A stretch of DNA of 64,000 nt from Betaproteobacteria bacterium (GTDB lineage: Bacteria > Pseudomonadota > Gammaproteobacteria > Burkholderiales > Ga0077523), in assembly GCA_016125475.1 (NCBI GenBank), contig WGLR01000003.1, forward strand, positions 133,945-197,944, in the 5' to 3' direction. A program made the position numbers and the translations under genes. The notes under the pieces were generated by a model that worked only from the letters and a program-made list of their open reading frames with translations, was not told where the DNA came from and ran no database searches. Within the stretch, counting starts at the first letter, position 1. Each line of letters opens with the position of its first letter. This document shows positions 45,850 to 54,839 of this stretch, piece by piece.

Positions 45850-46710
45850 ATGCGCGTCTTCGCTTCCCTGTTTCTGCTTCTGCTGTGCACACCCGTCCGG
45901 GCCTGGGATATTCCGGAACCGGGATCCCGTCTCGCCGCGACGGGGGGCGTGTCGCAGCTGGAGGGCAGTGGTGGCGGAGGCCTCACCCCCTGGGCGCTGA
46001 TCACCGGCTACGGAGACCGCGACGAGATCGGCGTGACTGCCTTCTACACCCGTACGGATCCCTCGGACTTCACGCTGCGGGCAGCCGGTGTGGCGCTCGG
46101 GATCCACGATCGGCTGGAACTGTCGTTCGCGCGCCAGCGGCTCGGGCTCGGCACGACGGTCCCCGGGCAGACCATCTCCCAGGACATCGTGGGCCTCAAG
46201 GTCCGCGTGACCGGTGACGCCGTCTTCGATCAGGATCGCTGGTGGCCGCAGATCGCGATCGGCGCGCAGTTCAAGCACAACGGCGACATGAACGTGCCCC
46301 GTGCGCTCGGTGCGAAGCACGCGAGCGGCACCGACGTGTACGTCGCGGCGACGAAGGTCTGGCTGGGTGCCTGCTTCGGCCGCAATCTGCTCGCGAACCT
46401 GACGTTTCGTGCCACGAAGGCCAATCAGCTCGGGCTGCTCGGGTTCGGCGGAGATCGCCGGGACAGCTACCGCGTCGTCCCGGAAGCGTCGATCGGCGTG
46501 TTTCTGACGGAGCACGTGGTCGTCGGTGCCGAGTACCGGCGCAAGCCGGACAACCTCGGCGCATTTCCCGAGGATTCGTATGCCGACGCATTCGTCGCGT
46601 GGTTCATCGGCAAGCGGTTGTCCGTCACCGTCGCCTGGGCCGCGCTCGGGCAGATCGCGGACAAGCCCGACCAGCAGGCGCTCTATCTTTCGGGCCAGCT
46701 CGCGTTCTGA
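45850..46710 (+). CDS. DUF3034 exported protein
   Basis: A 286-residue protein with a signal peptide (VFASLFLLLLCTPVRA, cut before WDIP). The body is predicted beta-rich, with repeated glycine and aromatic strands (RLAATGGVSQLEGSGGGG, GAEYRRKPDNL) and a C-terminal QLAF, consistent with an outer-membrane barrel. DUF3034 proteins are of unknown function. It is divergent from the truncated-haemoglobin operon, with 135 nt between, so the two may share control. The ATG at 45850 is preferred over one at 45823 because it yields a clean signal peptide. Confidence 0.85.
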   Translation: MRVFASLFLLLLCTPVRAWDIPEPGSRLAATGGVSQLEGSGGGGLTPWALITGYGDRDEIGVTAFYTRTDPSDFTLRAAGVALGIHDRLELSFARQRLGLGTTVPGQTISQDIVGLKVRVTGDAVFDQDRWWPQIAIGAQFKHNGDMNVPRALGAKHASGTDVYVAATKVWLGACFGRNLLANLTFRATKANQLGLLGFGGDRRDSYRVVPEASIGVFLTEHVVVGAEYRRKPDNLGAFPEDSYADAFVAWFIGKRLSVTVAWAALGQIADKPDQQALYLSGQLAF

Positions 46711-46806
46711 GCTTCGTCCGCGAGCGTCCGGTCGTCGCGCAGGCGCGGCTGGCAGCCCGGACATTTTCTAGTACCCTATCGCGACGCCAGCGGACGCGAG
46801 AGGGAC

Positions 46807-47847
46807 ATGAAGACTCGACAGCTACCCGGAACCAATCTCACGGTGTCGCAGGTGTGCCTCGGCACGATGACGTGGGGCGAGCAGAACACGGAGGCCGAGG
46901 CGCACGAGCAGCTCGACTACGCGATCGGGCAGGGCATCAACTTCATCGACACCGCCGAGATGTATCCGGTCCCGCCGAACGCCCGGACCCAGGGAAGGAC
47001 CGAAAGCTATCTCGGCACGTGGCTCGTGCGACAGGAGCGGGAGAAGCTCGTGATCGCGACGAAGGTCGCGGGGCCCGGCAGAAGGGACTGGATCCGGAAC
47101 GGGCGCACGGACCTCACGCGTGACGTGATCGCCGAGGCTGCCCAGACCAGTCTCGAAAGGCTCCGGACCGACTACATCGACATCTTCCAGATCCACTGGC
47201 CGCAGCGCAACGTGCCGATGTTCGGCGCGACGGAATTCGATCCGTCGCGCGAGAAGAGCGGCGGGCCGTCGATCCGCGAGCAGGTGGAAGCCATGGCCGC
47301 GCTCATCGATGCGGGCAAGATCAGGCACTACGGCCTGTCGAACGAGACGACCTGGGGGGTCTGCGAGTTCCATCGCGTGGCGCGGGAACTGCGCGTTCCG
47401 GGGCCGGTCACGCTGCAGAACAGCTACAGTCTCCTGTCGCGCAACGTGGACAACGACCTCGCGGAGGCGCTCCACCGCGAGGAGATGTCCCTGCTCGCCT
47501 ACAGTCCCCTCGCGGCCGGTCTGCTTTCCGGCAAGTACGTCGGGGGTACCCGTCCGCCCGGTGCGCGTTTCACGCTCTTCGACTCGCTCGGTGCGCGGTT
47601 CCGGCGCCCCATCGTCGACGAGGCCGTGGAAGCCTATGCGGCGCTCGCGCGGAAGCATGGCATCACGCTGGTCCAGCTCGCGCTCGGTTATGTCGCGAGC
47701 CGCTGGCATCTCGGCGCCTCGATCATCGGCGCGACATCGATGACGCAGCTCGAGGAGGACATCGCGGCGGCCCAGTTCGAACTCGACGAGCAGACTCTCG
47801 AGGACATCCGCGCGCTGCAGGCGCGGTTCCCGAATCCGGCGCCCTGA
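46807..47847 (+). CDS. tas: Aldo/keto reductase, Tas-like
   Basis: A 346-residue (beta/alpha)8 NADPH-dependent oxidoreductase resembling E. coli Tas. It begins MKTRQLPGTNLTVSQVCLG and contains the catalytic Asp-Tyr-Lys-His set: NFIDTAEMYP, VIATKVAGPG and IDIFQIHWPQRNV. Physiological substrate is unknown. It ends 3 nt before the cytochrome b561-type gene, so the two are probably co-transcribed. Confidence 0.9.
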   Translation: MKTRQLPGTNLTVSQVCLGTMTWGEQNTEAEAHEQLDYAIGQGINFIDTAEMYPVPPNARTQGRTESYLGTWLVRQEREKLVIATKVAGPGRRDWIRNGRTDLTRDVIAEAAQTSLERLRTDYIDIFQIHWPQRNVPMFGATEFDPSREKSGGPSIREQVEAMAALIDAGKIRHYGLSNETTWGVCEFHRVARELRVPGPVTLQNSYSLLSRNVDNDLAEALHREEMSLLAYSPLAAGLLSGKYVGGTRPPGARFTLFDSLGARFRRPIVDEAVEAYAALARKHGITLVQLALGYVASRWHLGASIIGATSMTQLEEDIAAAQFELDEQTLEDIRALQARFPNPAP

Positions 47848-47850
47848 GGC

Positions 47851-48549
47851 ATGTCACCGGAGACTCGAACGGCAGGGCTCCACGCGGATGCCGGGCGGCT
47901 GCGGGTCTGGGACGTGCCCGTGCGCGTGTTCCACTGGCTGCTGCTCCTGCTCGTCGCGACCTCGGTCACGACCGCGCAGATCGGCGGCAACGCGATGGAA
48001 TATCACGAGTGGTCCGGGTACGCGATTCTCGCGCTCGTGCTGTTCCGGCTGCTCTGGGGGGTGGTCGGAAGCACGTACGCGCGGTTCGCGAGCTTCGTTC
48101 GTGGTCCGGCGATCGTGCTCGACTACGCGCGGGCTCTGTGGCGTGGCGGGTCACCGTTCGTGGCCGGACACAATCCGCTCGGGGGCTGGATGGTCCTGGC
48201 GCTGCTGGCATCGCTGCTCCTGCAGGCGTGCACGGGATTGTTCGCGAACGACGACATCATGGTCGAGGGGCCCCTCGCGAGCCTGGTGTCGAAGGACACG
48301 AGCGACCTGCTGACAGAAGTGCACGAGATCAACGCCAGCATTCTTCTCACGCTGATCGCGATCCATGTGCTCGCCGTGCTGTTCCATCTGTACTTCAAGC
48401 GCGAGAACCTCGTGCGCCCGATGTTCTCGGGCGAGAAGGTCCTGCCCGCAGGGGAAGATCGGTCCGACCGCACGGGCGGTCCCCTATGGCTCGCGATCGC
48501 ACTGGTCGCAGGATGCGGGCTGGCTGTCTGGTTCGTGGTCACCCGATGA
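47851..48549 (+). CDS. Cytochrome b561-family membrane protein
   Basis: A 232-residue protein with four or five membrane helices and histidines suited to bind two haems (VRVFHWLLLL, MEYHEWSGYAIL, VHEINASILL, IHVLAVLFHLYF). It belongs to the b561/hydrogenase-type cytochrome b family that shuttles electrons between membrane and periplasm. It converges on the cytochrome c' gene, a pair seen together elsewhere as electron-transfer partners, so c' may be its periplasmic partner. Confidence 0.9.
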   Translation: MSPETRTAGLHADAGRLRVWDVPVRVFHWLLLLLVATSVTTAQIGGNAMEYHEWSGYAILALVLFRLLWGVVGSTYARFASFVRGPAIVLDYARALWRGGSPFVAGHNPLGGWMVLALLASLLLQACTGLFANDDIMVEGPLASLVSKDTSDLLTEVHEINASILLTLIAIHVLAVLFHLYFKRENLVRPMFSGEKVLPAGEDRSDRTGGPLWLAIALVAGCGLAVWFVVTR

Positions 48550-48609
48550 CACCGTGCCGATGACCCGAGAGATGCGGACGACGGCATTCGAGGTCGCCCG
48601 CCGGCATCC

Positions 48610-48627
48610 CGGGGCGTCACCGCCCCG
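48610..48627. terminator. Hairpin between convergent cytochrome genes
   Basis: CGGGGCG and CGCCCCG form a perfect 7-bp stem with a TCAC loop in the 92-nt gap between the b561 and c' stops. The tail on the plus strand is ATTTC. It is a possible weak bidirectional terminator. Confidence 0.4.
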
Positions 48628-48641
48628 ATTTCACCAGAGTG

Positions 48642-49091
48642 TCACTTGTTGCGATACTTGTCGTGACAGGCCTTGCAGGCCTTGCCCGTGGCACCGACCT
48701 GTGTCCGCAGGGTCGACAGGTCGCCGGCGGCCTCGGGAAGCTTGGCGGCTTCGGCCATCATGTCCTGTGCCTTGGACTTGAAGTCGTCGAGGTTTTCCCA
48801 GATTTCCGGCTTGGCCTTCGTGTTGCCGCCGTGCTCCGTCCCGGGGCCGAAGCTGTTCCACGGCAGACGCGCCACGAACGCAACGATCCCGGCTCGCCGG
48901 ACGGCGTCTTCACGGTCGTAGGGAATCTTTCCCTGGACCATCGCGGCCAGCGGTCCGAAGTTCTGGCCGACGATGAAGAGCGCAGACTGACGGTAGTGAA
49001 TGGCATCTTCCGGCTTCTGCTGCGCGGACGTCCCGACACTGACCCCGAGCAACAACGCTCCCACTGCACCTGCCACGGCAATCCTGTACAT
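48642..49091 (-). CDS. Cytochrome c'
   Basis: A 149-residue periplasmic haem protein. The signal peptide is IAVAGAVGALLLGVSVGTSA, cut before QQKP. It forms a four-helix bundle, and the haem site CKACH lies only five residues from the C-terminus, as in cytochromes c'. An AAGGAGGTG site precedes 49091. These proteins bind NO and protect against it. It converges on the b561 gene. Confidence 0.93.
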   Translation of the reverse strand: MYRIAVAGAVGALLLGVSVGTSAQQKPEDAIHYRQSALFIVGQNFGPLAAMVQGKIPYDREDAVRRAGIVAFVARLPWNSFGPGTEHGGNTKAKPEIWENLDDFKSKAQDMMAEAAKLPEAAGDLSTLRTQVGATGKACKACHDKYRNK

Positions 49092-49382
49092 GGATCCACC
49101 TCCTTTTCGACTGGGCCCTCCGGCGGGCGGGTTGCACACACTGCAGGCGGACGCTATCACAGCCGGGCAGGCGGTCGCCACCGGGTGTCGGGGTGCACGC
49201 GTCCGGAAGGGGAGGCCTGCCGTCGGAGTCCCGCCAGGTCACGGCGTGGCCCCGTCGGCGTGTCCGTCCGGTCACGGCTCGTTGCGCACCCCCCGACGCG
49301 GAGCCCGAGGTCCCGGACGGGATCGGTACGGGCGCGGAAGCGATCTTTCGGGCGGCGAGGCAATGCGGGATAGAATCGATCG

Positions 49383-50336
49383 ATGACATCGGAGTTCGAA
49401 ATCATCCGCCGGTACCTGTTGCCTGCCACGCGGCACACGGTCCTCGCGGGCGGGGACGACGCGGCGCTGCTGCGGCCGTCGCAGGGCCAGGAACTGGCGG
49501 TTTCCACCGACATGCTGGTGGAGGGTGTGCATTTCCTCCCGGACACCGATCCGGTCAGGCTCGGGCACAAGTCGCTCGCCGTGAACCTCTCCGATCTCGC
49601 GGCGATGGGTGCGATGCCACGCTGGGCCTTTCTCGCACTGTCGATTCCGGCCGGTGACGACGCCTGGGTGGAGGCATTCGCCCGCGGATTCCTTCGCCTC
49701 GCGGGTGACTTCGACGTCGATCTGGCCGGAGGCGACACCACACGTGGCCCCAGGAACATCTGCGTCACGGTCGTGGGCGAAGTGCCTGCCGGCACCGCCC
49801 TGCGCCGGTCCGGCGCGCGCGTCGGTGACGACGTGTGGCTGTCCGGTGCGACGGGCGAGGCCGCCTTCGGCCTGCTCGTGTCACGCGGAGATCGCGCCGC
49901 CACGGCGGGTGATGCCCATCGTGGGCGTGACCGACTCGAATGCCCGGCGCCGCGCGTGCACCTCGGTCTCGCGCTGCGTGGTCTGGCGACGGCTGCCATC
50001 GACGTCTCGGACGGACTCCTCGCGGACCTCGGGCACGTCTGTGCGGCTTCGGGTGTCGCGGCACGGCTGCAGTGGTGTCGCCTCCCGCATTCTTCCGCAC
50101 TCGACGGCCTGTCCTCGGACGACAGGCGTCGCCTGGTGCTTGCGGGCGGCGACGATTACGAACTCGTTTTCACGGCTGCGGCCGCCAGTCGGCACGACGT
50201 GCCGGCGGCCGCGCGACAGGCCGGGACACGGGTCGCCCGGATCGGAACGATCCTGCCGGGATCCGGCGTCACGGTGGCCGACGGCACCGGCAGGCCGATT
50301 TCGCTCGGGGGGGCAGGCTTTGACCATTTCGGCTGA
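49383..50336 (+). CDS. thiL: Thiamine-monophosphate kinase
   Basis: A 317-residue enzyme making thiamine diphosphate from thiamine monophosphate with ATP. Motifs are SEFEIIRRYL at the start, GDDAALLRPS near residue 22, VSTDMLVEGVHFLPD, SDLAAMGAMPRWAFL, and GGDTTRGP for the metal/phosphate loop. It overlaps the TTG start of pgpA by 17 nt and leads the conserved thiL-pgpA-pncC run. Confidence 0.95.
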   Translation: MTSEFEIIRRYLLPATRHTVLAGGDDAALLRPSQGQELAVSTDMLVEGVHFLPDTDPVRLGHKSLAVNLSDLAAMGAMPRWAFLALSIPAGDDAWVEAFARGFLRLAGDFDVDLAGGDTTRGPRNICVTVVGEVPAGTALRRSGARVGDDVWLSGATGEAAFGLLVSRGDRAATAGDAHRGRDRLECPAPRVHLGLALRGLATAAIDVSDGLLADLGHVCAASGVAARLQWCRLPHSSALDGLSSDDRRRLVLAGGDDYELVFTAAAASRHDVPAAARQAGTRVARIGTILPGSGVTVADGTGRPISLGGAGFDHFG

Positions 50337-50832
50337 GCGGACGCCGGTGATCCCGTCGCTGCGATTCGTGCTCGCCCATCCGGCCCACGTGATCGCATTC
50401 GGATTCGGCTCGGGCCTGATCCGGCCGGCGCCCGGCACTGCCGGGACGCTCGTCGCTTTCCCGATCTTCTGGGCGCTCTCGCCGAGAATGTCGGACGGCG
50501 CATTCGCGCTGTTGCTGCTCGTCTCCTTCTGGGTCGGTGTCTGGGCATGCGGGCGGACCGGGCGCGCGCTCGGTGTCCACGACCACGGGGGGATCGTGGT
50601 CGACGAGATCGTGGCGTTCCTGGCCGTGCTGTTCATGATCCCGCACACGCTCGTCTGGCAGGCCGGCGGGTTCCTGCTGTTCAGGTTCTTCGACATCCTC
50701 AAGCCCGTGCCGATCCGCTACTATGACCGCACTCTGAAAGGAGGTCTGGGGGTGATGTTCGACGATCTTCTCGCCGCGCTGTACGCTTTGCTGGTGCTGG
50801 CGGTCTTCAGGATGGTGGTTCACGGATCATGA
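50320..50832 (+). CDS. pgpA: Phosphatidylglycerophosphatase A
   Basis: A 170-residue inner-membrane phosphatase forming phosphatidylglycerol from its phosphate. It contains LAHPAHVIAFGFGSGLIRPAPG and the motif GIVVDEIVAFL with FFDILKPVPIRYYD. The TTG start at 50320 is chosen because it gives the family N-terminus MTISAERTPVIPSLRF behind a G-rich site; GTG at 50347 is the alternative. pncC begins at 50829, overlapping its stop. Confidence 0.92.
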   Translation: MTISAERTPVIPSLRFVLAHPAHVIAFGFGSGLIRPAPGTAGTLVAFPIFWALSPRMSDGAFALLLLVSFWVGVWACGRTGRALGVHDHGGIVVDEIVAFLAVLFMIPHTLVWQAGGFLLFRFFDILKPVPIRYYDRTLKGGLGVMFDDLLAALYALLVLAVFRMVVHGS

Positions 50833-51332
50833 TCGACCAGGAACTCTTCGAACTCGCGGCGGCGGTGGGGCGGGTGCTCGGACAGCGCGGCGACACGCTC
50901 GCGTCGGCGGAATCCTGCACCGGCGGCTGGATTGGGCAGGTCGTCACCATGATTCCGGGCAGTTCCTCCTGGTACGACCGGGGGTTCATCACCTACAGCA
51001 ATGCATCGAAGCGCGCGGTGCTCGACGTGCGCGACGAGACGCTCGAGCGTCATGGCGCCGTGTCGGAACCTACCGTGCTCGAGATGGTGGAGGGCGCGTT
51101 GCGGCACAGCGACGCAGGCATGGCCGTGGCGGTGAGCGGTGTCGCGGGACCCGGCGGAGGCTCGGCCGAGAAGCCCGTCGGGACGGTGTGCCTGGCGTGG
51201 GGGCTTCGGGACGGGACGCGTGCCGTCCTCACGTGCCGCTTCGCCGGGGATCGGGATGCCGTGCGCAGGCAGACCGTGATTCGCGCACTGGAAGGCGTGA
51301 CGGACCTTGCCGGCAGGCCGGCGGTCGCCTGA
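50829..51332 (+). CDS. pncC: Nicotinamide-nucleotide amidase PncC (CinA C-terminal type)
   Basis: A 167-residue stand-alone CinA C-terminal domain that deamidates NMN. The signature ASAESCTGGWIGQVVTMIPGSS lies across residues 23-44, followed by VSGVAGPGGGSAEKPVGTV. It overlaps pgpA by ATGA. In most relatives recA follows directly; here two signalling genes on the opposite strand intervene. Confidence 0.94.
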   Translation: MIDQELFELAAAVGRVLGQRGDTLASAESCTGGWIGQVVTMIPGSSSWYDRGFITYSNASKRAVLDVRDETLERHGAVSEPTVLEMVEGALRHSDAGMAVAVSGVAGPGGGSAEKPVGTVCLAWGLRDGTRAVLTCRFAGDRDAVRRQTVIRALEGVTDLAGRPAVA

Positions 51333-51359
51333 GCGAGCCGCGTTCCCGCGCGGCCGGTG

Positions 51360-52274
51360 TCACTCGATGAAGTAGCGAAGCTCCTCGGCGCCTTCGGACG
51401 AGGGGGGGTCGCCGAAGAAGATGCTGCCCTTGCCCTGGAGGACGGTTTCCTCCCGGTTCAGACGGACTTCCTCCCCGTCGTCGGGGCGCACGAACGTGCC
51501 GTTCGTGCTCGAGTCCTTCACGAAGAACTTGCCCTTGCGTGCTTCGATCCGGGCGTGATTGCGCGAAGCCCGGCGCGTCGAGAGGACGATCTGGTTCGTC
51601 GCGTCGCGTCCGATCGTGATGGTCCCGGACTCCACGCGCCAGCGATACGTTCCGAAGGTCAGTTCGAGCGCGGCCGTCGGGGCATTACCGCGCTGGGACA
51701 GCGTGCTGCCCACGAGTGTCAGGTCCGCTCCGAGATCCCATACCACCTCGTGGAGGCGGATCTCGGCGTTGCGCCCGCGCAGCGACGCGTGTCCGAGGGC
51801 GCGCACTCCGTACTTGAGATAGGCCGGCAGCGACCCGCACGCGGCGTCCCCCACGAGAATCTGGCCCGCGCTCGCGAGTGCGACGATCCTCGCAGCGACG
51901 TTCACGGTGTCGCCGAAGGCGTCGCCGTCACGGCGGATGACGGGCCCGGCGTGAAATCCGATCCGCAACGCCATGGGCATGTCGTTGACGGGCGGCAGGG
52001 CCCTCACGGCCGATTGCATCGCGCACGCCGCCAGCAGGGCCGCCCCGCTGTCCGGAAACACGCACATGATCTCGTCGCCGATCGTCTTGACGACCTCACC
52101 CTGGTAGGTCTCGGCCGCCTCGCGTGCCGCGGTCAGGCAGTTTCCGACCCGGCGGAGCGCCTCGGTGTCCCCGAACTGTTCGTACAGGCGAGTGCTGCCG
52201 GCAACGTCGGCGAACAGCACCGTGCTTTCCTCTGCGGTGGCGGCCACTTCTACGGTTTCAGCGGACTTAGACAT
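51360..52274 (-). CDS. Class III adenylate cyclase with C-terminal FHA domain
   Basis: A 304-residue protein. The cyclase domain (about residues 15-195) has the two metal Asp residues in LFADVAGST and TIGDEIMCVF, Lys before that second motif, and FGDTVNVAARI with the transition-state Asn and Arg, so it should be active, probably on ATP. The FHA domain (about 220-290) contains TIGRDATNQIVLST, SRNHARIE and DSSTNGTFV, typical of phosphothreonine binding. The ATG overlaps the kinase stop by 8 nt. The FHA probably docks to its co-translated kinase. Cytoplasmic; no membrane segment. Confidence 0.92.
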   Translation of the reverse strand: MSKSAETVEVAATAEESTVLFADVAGSTRLYEQFGDTEALRRVGNCLTAAREAAETYQGEVVKTIGDEIMCVFPDSGAALLAACAMQSAVRALPPVNDMPMALRIGFHAGPVIRRDGDAFGDTVNVAARIVALASAGQILVGDAACGSLPAYLKYGVRALGHASLRGRNAEIRLHEVVWDLGADLTLVGSTLSQRGNAPTAALELTFGTYRWRVESGTITIGRDATNQIVLSTRRASRNHARIEARKGKFFVKDSSTNGTFVRPDDGEEVRLNREETVLQGKGSIFFGDPPSSEGAEELRYFIE

Positions 52275-54669
52275 TCTGTGCGCGAATCGCCAGGACGGCC
52301 TGGTTCCGGAGCGTCTTAAGCAAGGACAGTTCCTCCGGGCCGAACGCGAGCTTCCCGGGTTCGTCATTATCTCCATAGAGCAGTGCGACGGGCTTTTTGT
52401 TCAACAGAATCGGAAACAGCGCGAGCGACCGCCCGGATACGGCGGTTCGATACCAGTTGGGTATGTGCGCGCGGATCTTCGGATTGTCGACGTCCTCGAT
52501 GTAGATGTCGGCACCCTGCGCGAGCGCCGCGTGAAAGATGTCCTTCGCGGGAGCGAGCGGTACCGAGAATCCGCGACGCACGAGTTCGTCCGACCCCTGT
52601 CCGAGGCCCAGCCGGCTCTTCAGGGAATTCGAGGCGGGGTCCCTGATCAGGAGCAGGACGCGCGTGAAACCCGCCCCGCGGTACATGGTCTCGACCACGA
52701 TGCGGAACAGGTCGTTCAGCTGGAACTTGCCCACGAGGGCGTTCGTGATGTCCTGAATGCCGGCGGTCAGCACCGCCTTTCGTTTGGTGACTTCGACGCC
52801 CACGGGCCGGTTGGCCTCTTCTTCCGTCGGCTCGCGGTCGTTGAGGGCGGTCTCGGCGAGCGTCGCCGCGATCTCGTCGATCTCCTGCGTCTCGGTGAAC
52901 TGACGCGACCAGGACACCGCGCGCTCGAAGAACGGGCTCGCGGTGGTCTTCAGGTCGAGCGCTGCCGCGTCCCGCGAGATGGCCGCGATCGTCTTGCCCA
53001 CGGCCGCGATGATGCTGCCCTGCTTGATGCCGAGCACCGGCCGGAACCGCTCCTCGACGGCCAGGAGTTCCCCCGCGCGCGCACTCTCCGGCGCGAAGCG
53101 GATCGCGTCCGTGATGCCTGCCGACAGGCCTGCCACGAGGCGCAGCCGTTCCCCGTCGCTGGCGGGCATGTGCAGTTCGTCCTCGGTCACGGCCCTGATG
53201 CTCTGGAGCACGGCGTCGGGAAAGTGCCAGGACCTCGCGACCCCCATGCCCAGGTCATCCAGGGGAGTCCCCAGAATCTGCATGGCGGCAGCGGCCTCGT
53301 CCATGCCCGAGTGCCGGAGCTTCTGGATCTCGACGAACTCCTCGTGGAAGTAGAAGGCCGTGAGCAGACGGCCCAGCTTGTGGAACATGGCGCAGATGAA
53401 TGCTTCCTCGCCGTCCCGCAGACCGACCGTTCCCGCGAGCGACCGTCCCATCACCGCCGTGAAATACGCAGCCAGGATCTCGTCCCGGAGGTCGGCGGCC
53501 TGCGACTTGTTCTGAAGATGGTCGAACAGCATGAGGCTGATCGCGATGGACCGGACCTGGTCGAACCCCATGACCATGATCGCGCGGGAGACGGTCGAGA
53601 TGCCGCGCCCGAACTGGCCGTAGTGCGCGGTGTTCACGAGCTTGAGCAGCTTGTTCGTCATCGCGAAGTCCTTGAGGATCGTGCCGGACAGTGCGGCGAC
53701 GCCCTCCTTGTCGGACCTCACGGCCTTGCTCACGGTCGAGATCGTGCCGGACAGTGCCGGAAAGTCGCTCTTCACGCGCATGCGCCGGAGCAGGAATTCG
53801 AGCGTGCCCGACGTCGCCTCGGACTTGTCGATCGGCGCCGGAGCGGGCTTCAGGTAGACCTCGAGCGCTTCGGCCATGGCCTGCGCGGACTCGTAACGGT
53901 CGTCGGGGTTCTTCGCGAGCGCGCGCATCACGATCGCATTCAGGCGCTCGTCGACGCTGTCGGTCCGGGTCGACGGCGCACGGAACTTCCCTGTCGACAC
54001 CTTGTGCAGGAGTTCCCAGACCGTCCGCCCCGTGACTGCCGGTTCGCCCACCAGCATCTCGTAGAGCATCATGCCCACGGAGAAGACGTCGGACCTGGGC
54101 GAGAACGACCGGTTCGCGATGTATTCGGGGGCGGTATAGGCGGGGGTGCCATGGAAGCCTTCGTCGCTGGCATCCTTGGTGGAGATCAGCGCGGCGATCC
54201 CGAAATCCATGATCCTCGCGACGCCTTCCTCCGTCAGCATCACGTTGCCGGGCTTCAGGTCGCGGTGGACGACGCCCTTCTGGTGCGCGAACTCGACGCC
54301 CTTGAGAACCTGAATCGCGATCTCGCACGCGCGAATCGGGGCGATGGCCGTTTCCTCGCGCAGCACCGCGGCGAGCGTGTGCCCCGGCACGAACTCGAAG
54401 ACGAGGTACGGCTGACTGCCATCTTGGCCCGCATCGAACAGCGTGACGATGTTCGGGTGGACGAGCCGGCTCATCATGACGGCTTCGTCGAGGAGCGTCT
54501 GCATCCCGTCCCGTGCGTCGGCACCGGCAACCTCGATCGTCTTGATGGCCACATCGCGCCGGAGCTGCGGGTCGTGCGCGAGCCAGACGGAGCCCTGTGT
54601 GCCGCGCCCGAGCGGGCGCAGCACCTCGAATCGGCCGATACGTTGCGCGGTCTGGGGTAGTGAAGCCAT
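52267..54669 (-). CDS. Ser/Thr protein kinase - HDOD - GAF signalling protein
   Basis: An 800-residue multidomain protein. The N-terminal Hanks-type kinase (about 13-270) has LGRGTQGSVWLA, Lys43, HRDLKPGN with Asp137, DFG at 155-157, and PEYI in the activation region, so it looks active. A HDOD domain covers about 300-500 (LKLVNTAHYGQFG and AMFHKLGRLLTAF). A linker follows, then a GAF-like domain about 640-795. There is no membrane segment, so it is soluble. It sits upstream of and overlaps the adenylate cyclase-FHA gene on the same strand. No phosphatase gene is adjacent. Confidence 0.93.
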   Translation of the reverse strand: MASLPQTAQRIGRFEVLRPLGRGTQGSVWLAHDPQLRRDVAIKTIEVAGADARDGMQTLLDEAVMMSRLVHPNIVTLFDAGQDGSQPYLVFEFVPGHTLAAVLREETAIAPIRACEIAIQVLKGVEFAHQKGVVHRDLKPGNVMLTEEGVARIMDFGIAALISTKDASDEGFHGTPAYTAPEYIANRSFSPRSDVFSVGMMLYEMLVGEPAVTGRTVWELLHKVSTGKFRAPSTRTDSVDERLNAIVMRALAKNPDDRYESAQAMAEALEVYLKPAPAPIDKSEATSGTLEFLLRRMRVKSDFPALSGTISTVSKAVRSDKEGVAALSGTILKDFAMTNKLLKLVNTAHYGQFGRGISTVSRAIMVMGFDQVRSIAISLMLFDHLQNKSQAADLRDEILAAYFTAVMGRSLAGTVGLRDGEEAFICAMFHKLGRLLTAFYFHEEFVEIQKLRHSGMDEAAAAMQILGTPLDDLGMGVARSWHFPDAVLQSIRAVTEDELHMPASDGERLRLVAGLSAGITDAIRFAPESARAGELLAVEERFRPVLGIKQGSIIAAVGKTIAAISRDAAALDLKTTASPFFERAVSWSRQFTETQEIDEIAATLAETALNDREPTEEEANRPVGVEVTKRKAVLTAGIQDITNALVGKFQLNDLFRIVVETMYRGAGFTRVLLLIRDPASNSLKSRLGLGQGSDELVRRGFSVPLAPAKDIFHAALAQGADIYIEDVDNPKIRAHIPNWYRTAVSGRSLALFPILLNKKPVALLYGDNDEPGKLAFGPEELSLLKTLRNQAVLAIRAQNV

Positions 54670-54839
54670 GTGCGCTACATCGGCGCAGGGTTGTTGTTCT
54701 TTATGGTGACGGTGTGATGCCGCCGCAACCGACTTTTCGGGAAATCACTGAAAAATCAGCATAAAGGAGCCGGGCATCGGCGAGATCGTTGTGCCATAAT
54801 CCGCTTTCTTCCAGATTATTCCGTCGAAAGCGCATGCCC

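Noticed and set aside
52165-54660. 831-residue open frame antisense to the kinase-HDOD-GAF gene
   Set aside because: Arg/His/Glu-rich shadow of a gene with clear kinase, HDOD and GAF motifs.
54748-54759. CTGA-AAAA-TCAG palindrome upstream of recA as a LexA box
   Set aside because: The spacing does not fit the CTG-N10-CAG pattern of LexA sites, and no other match was found before recA.
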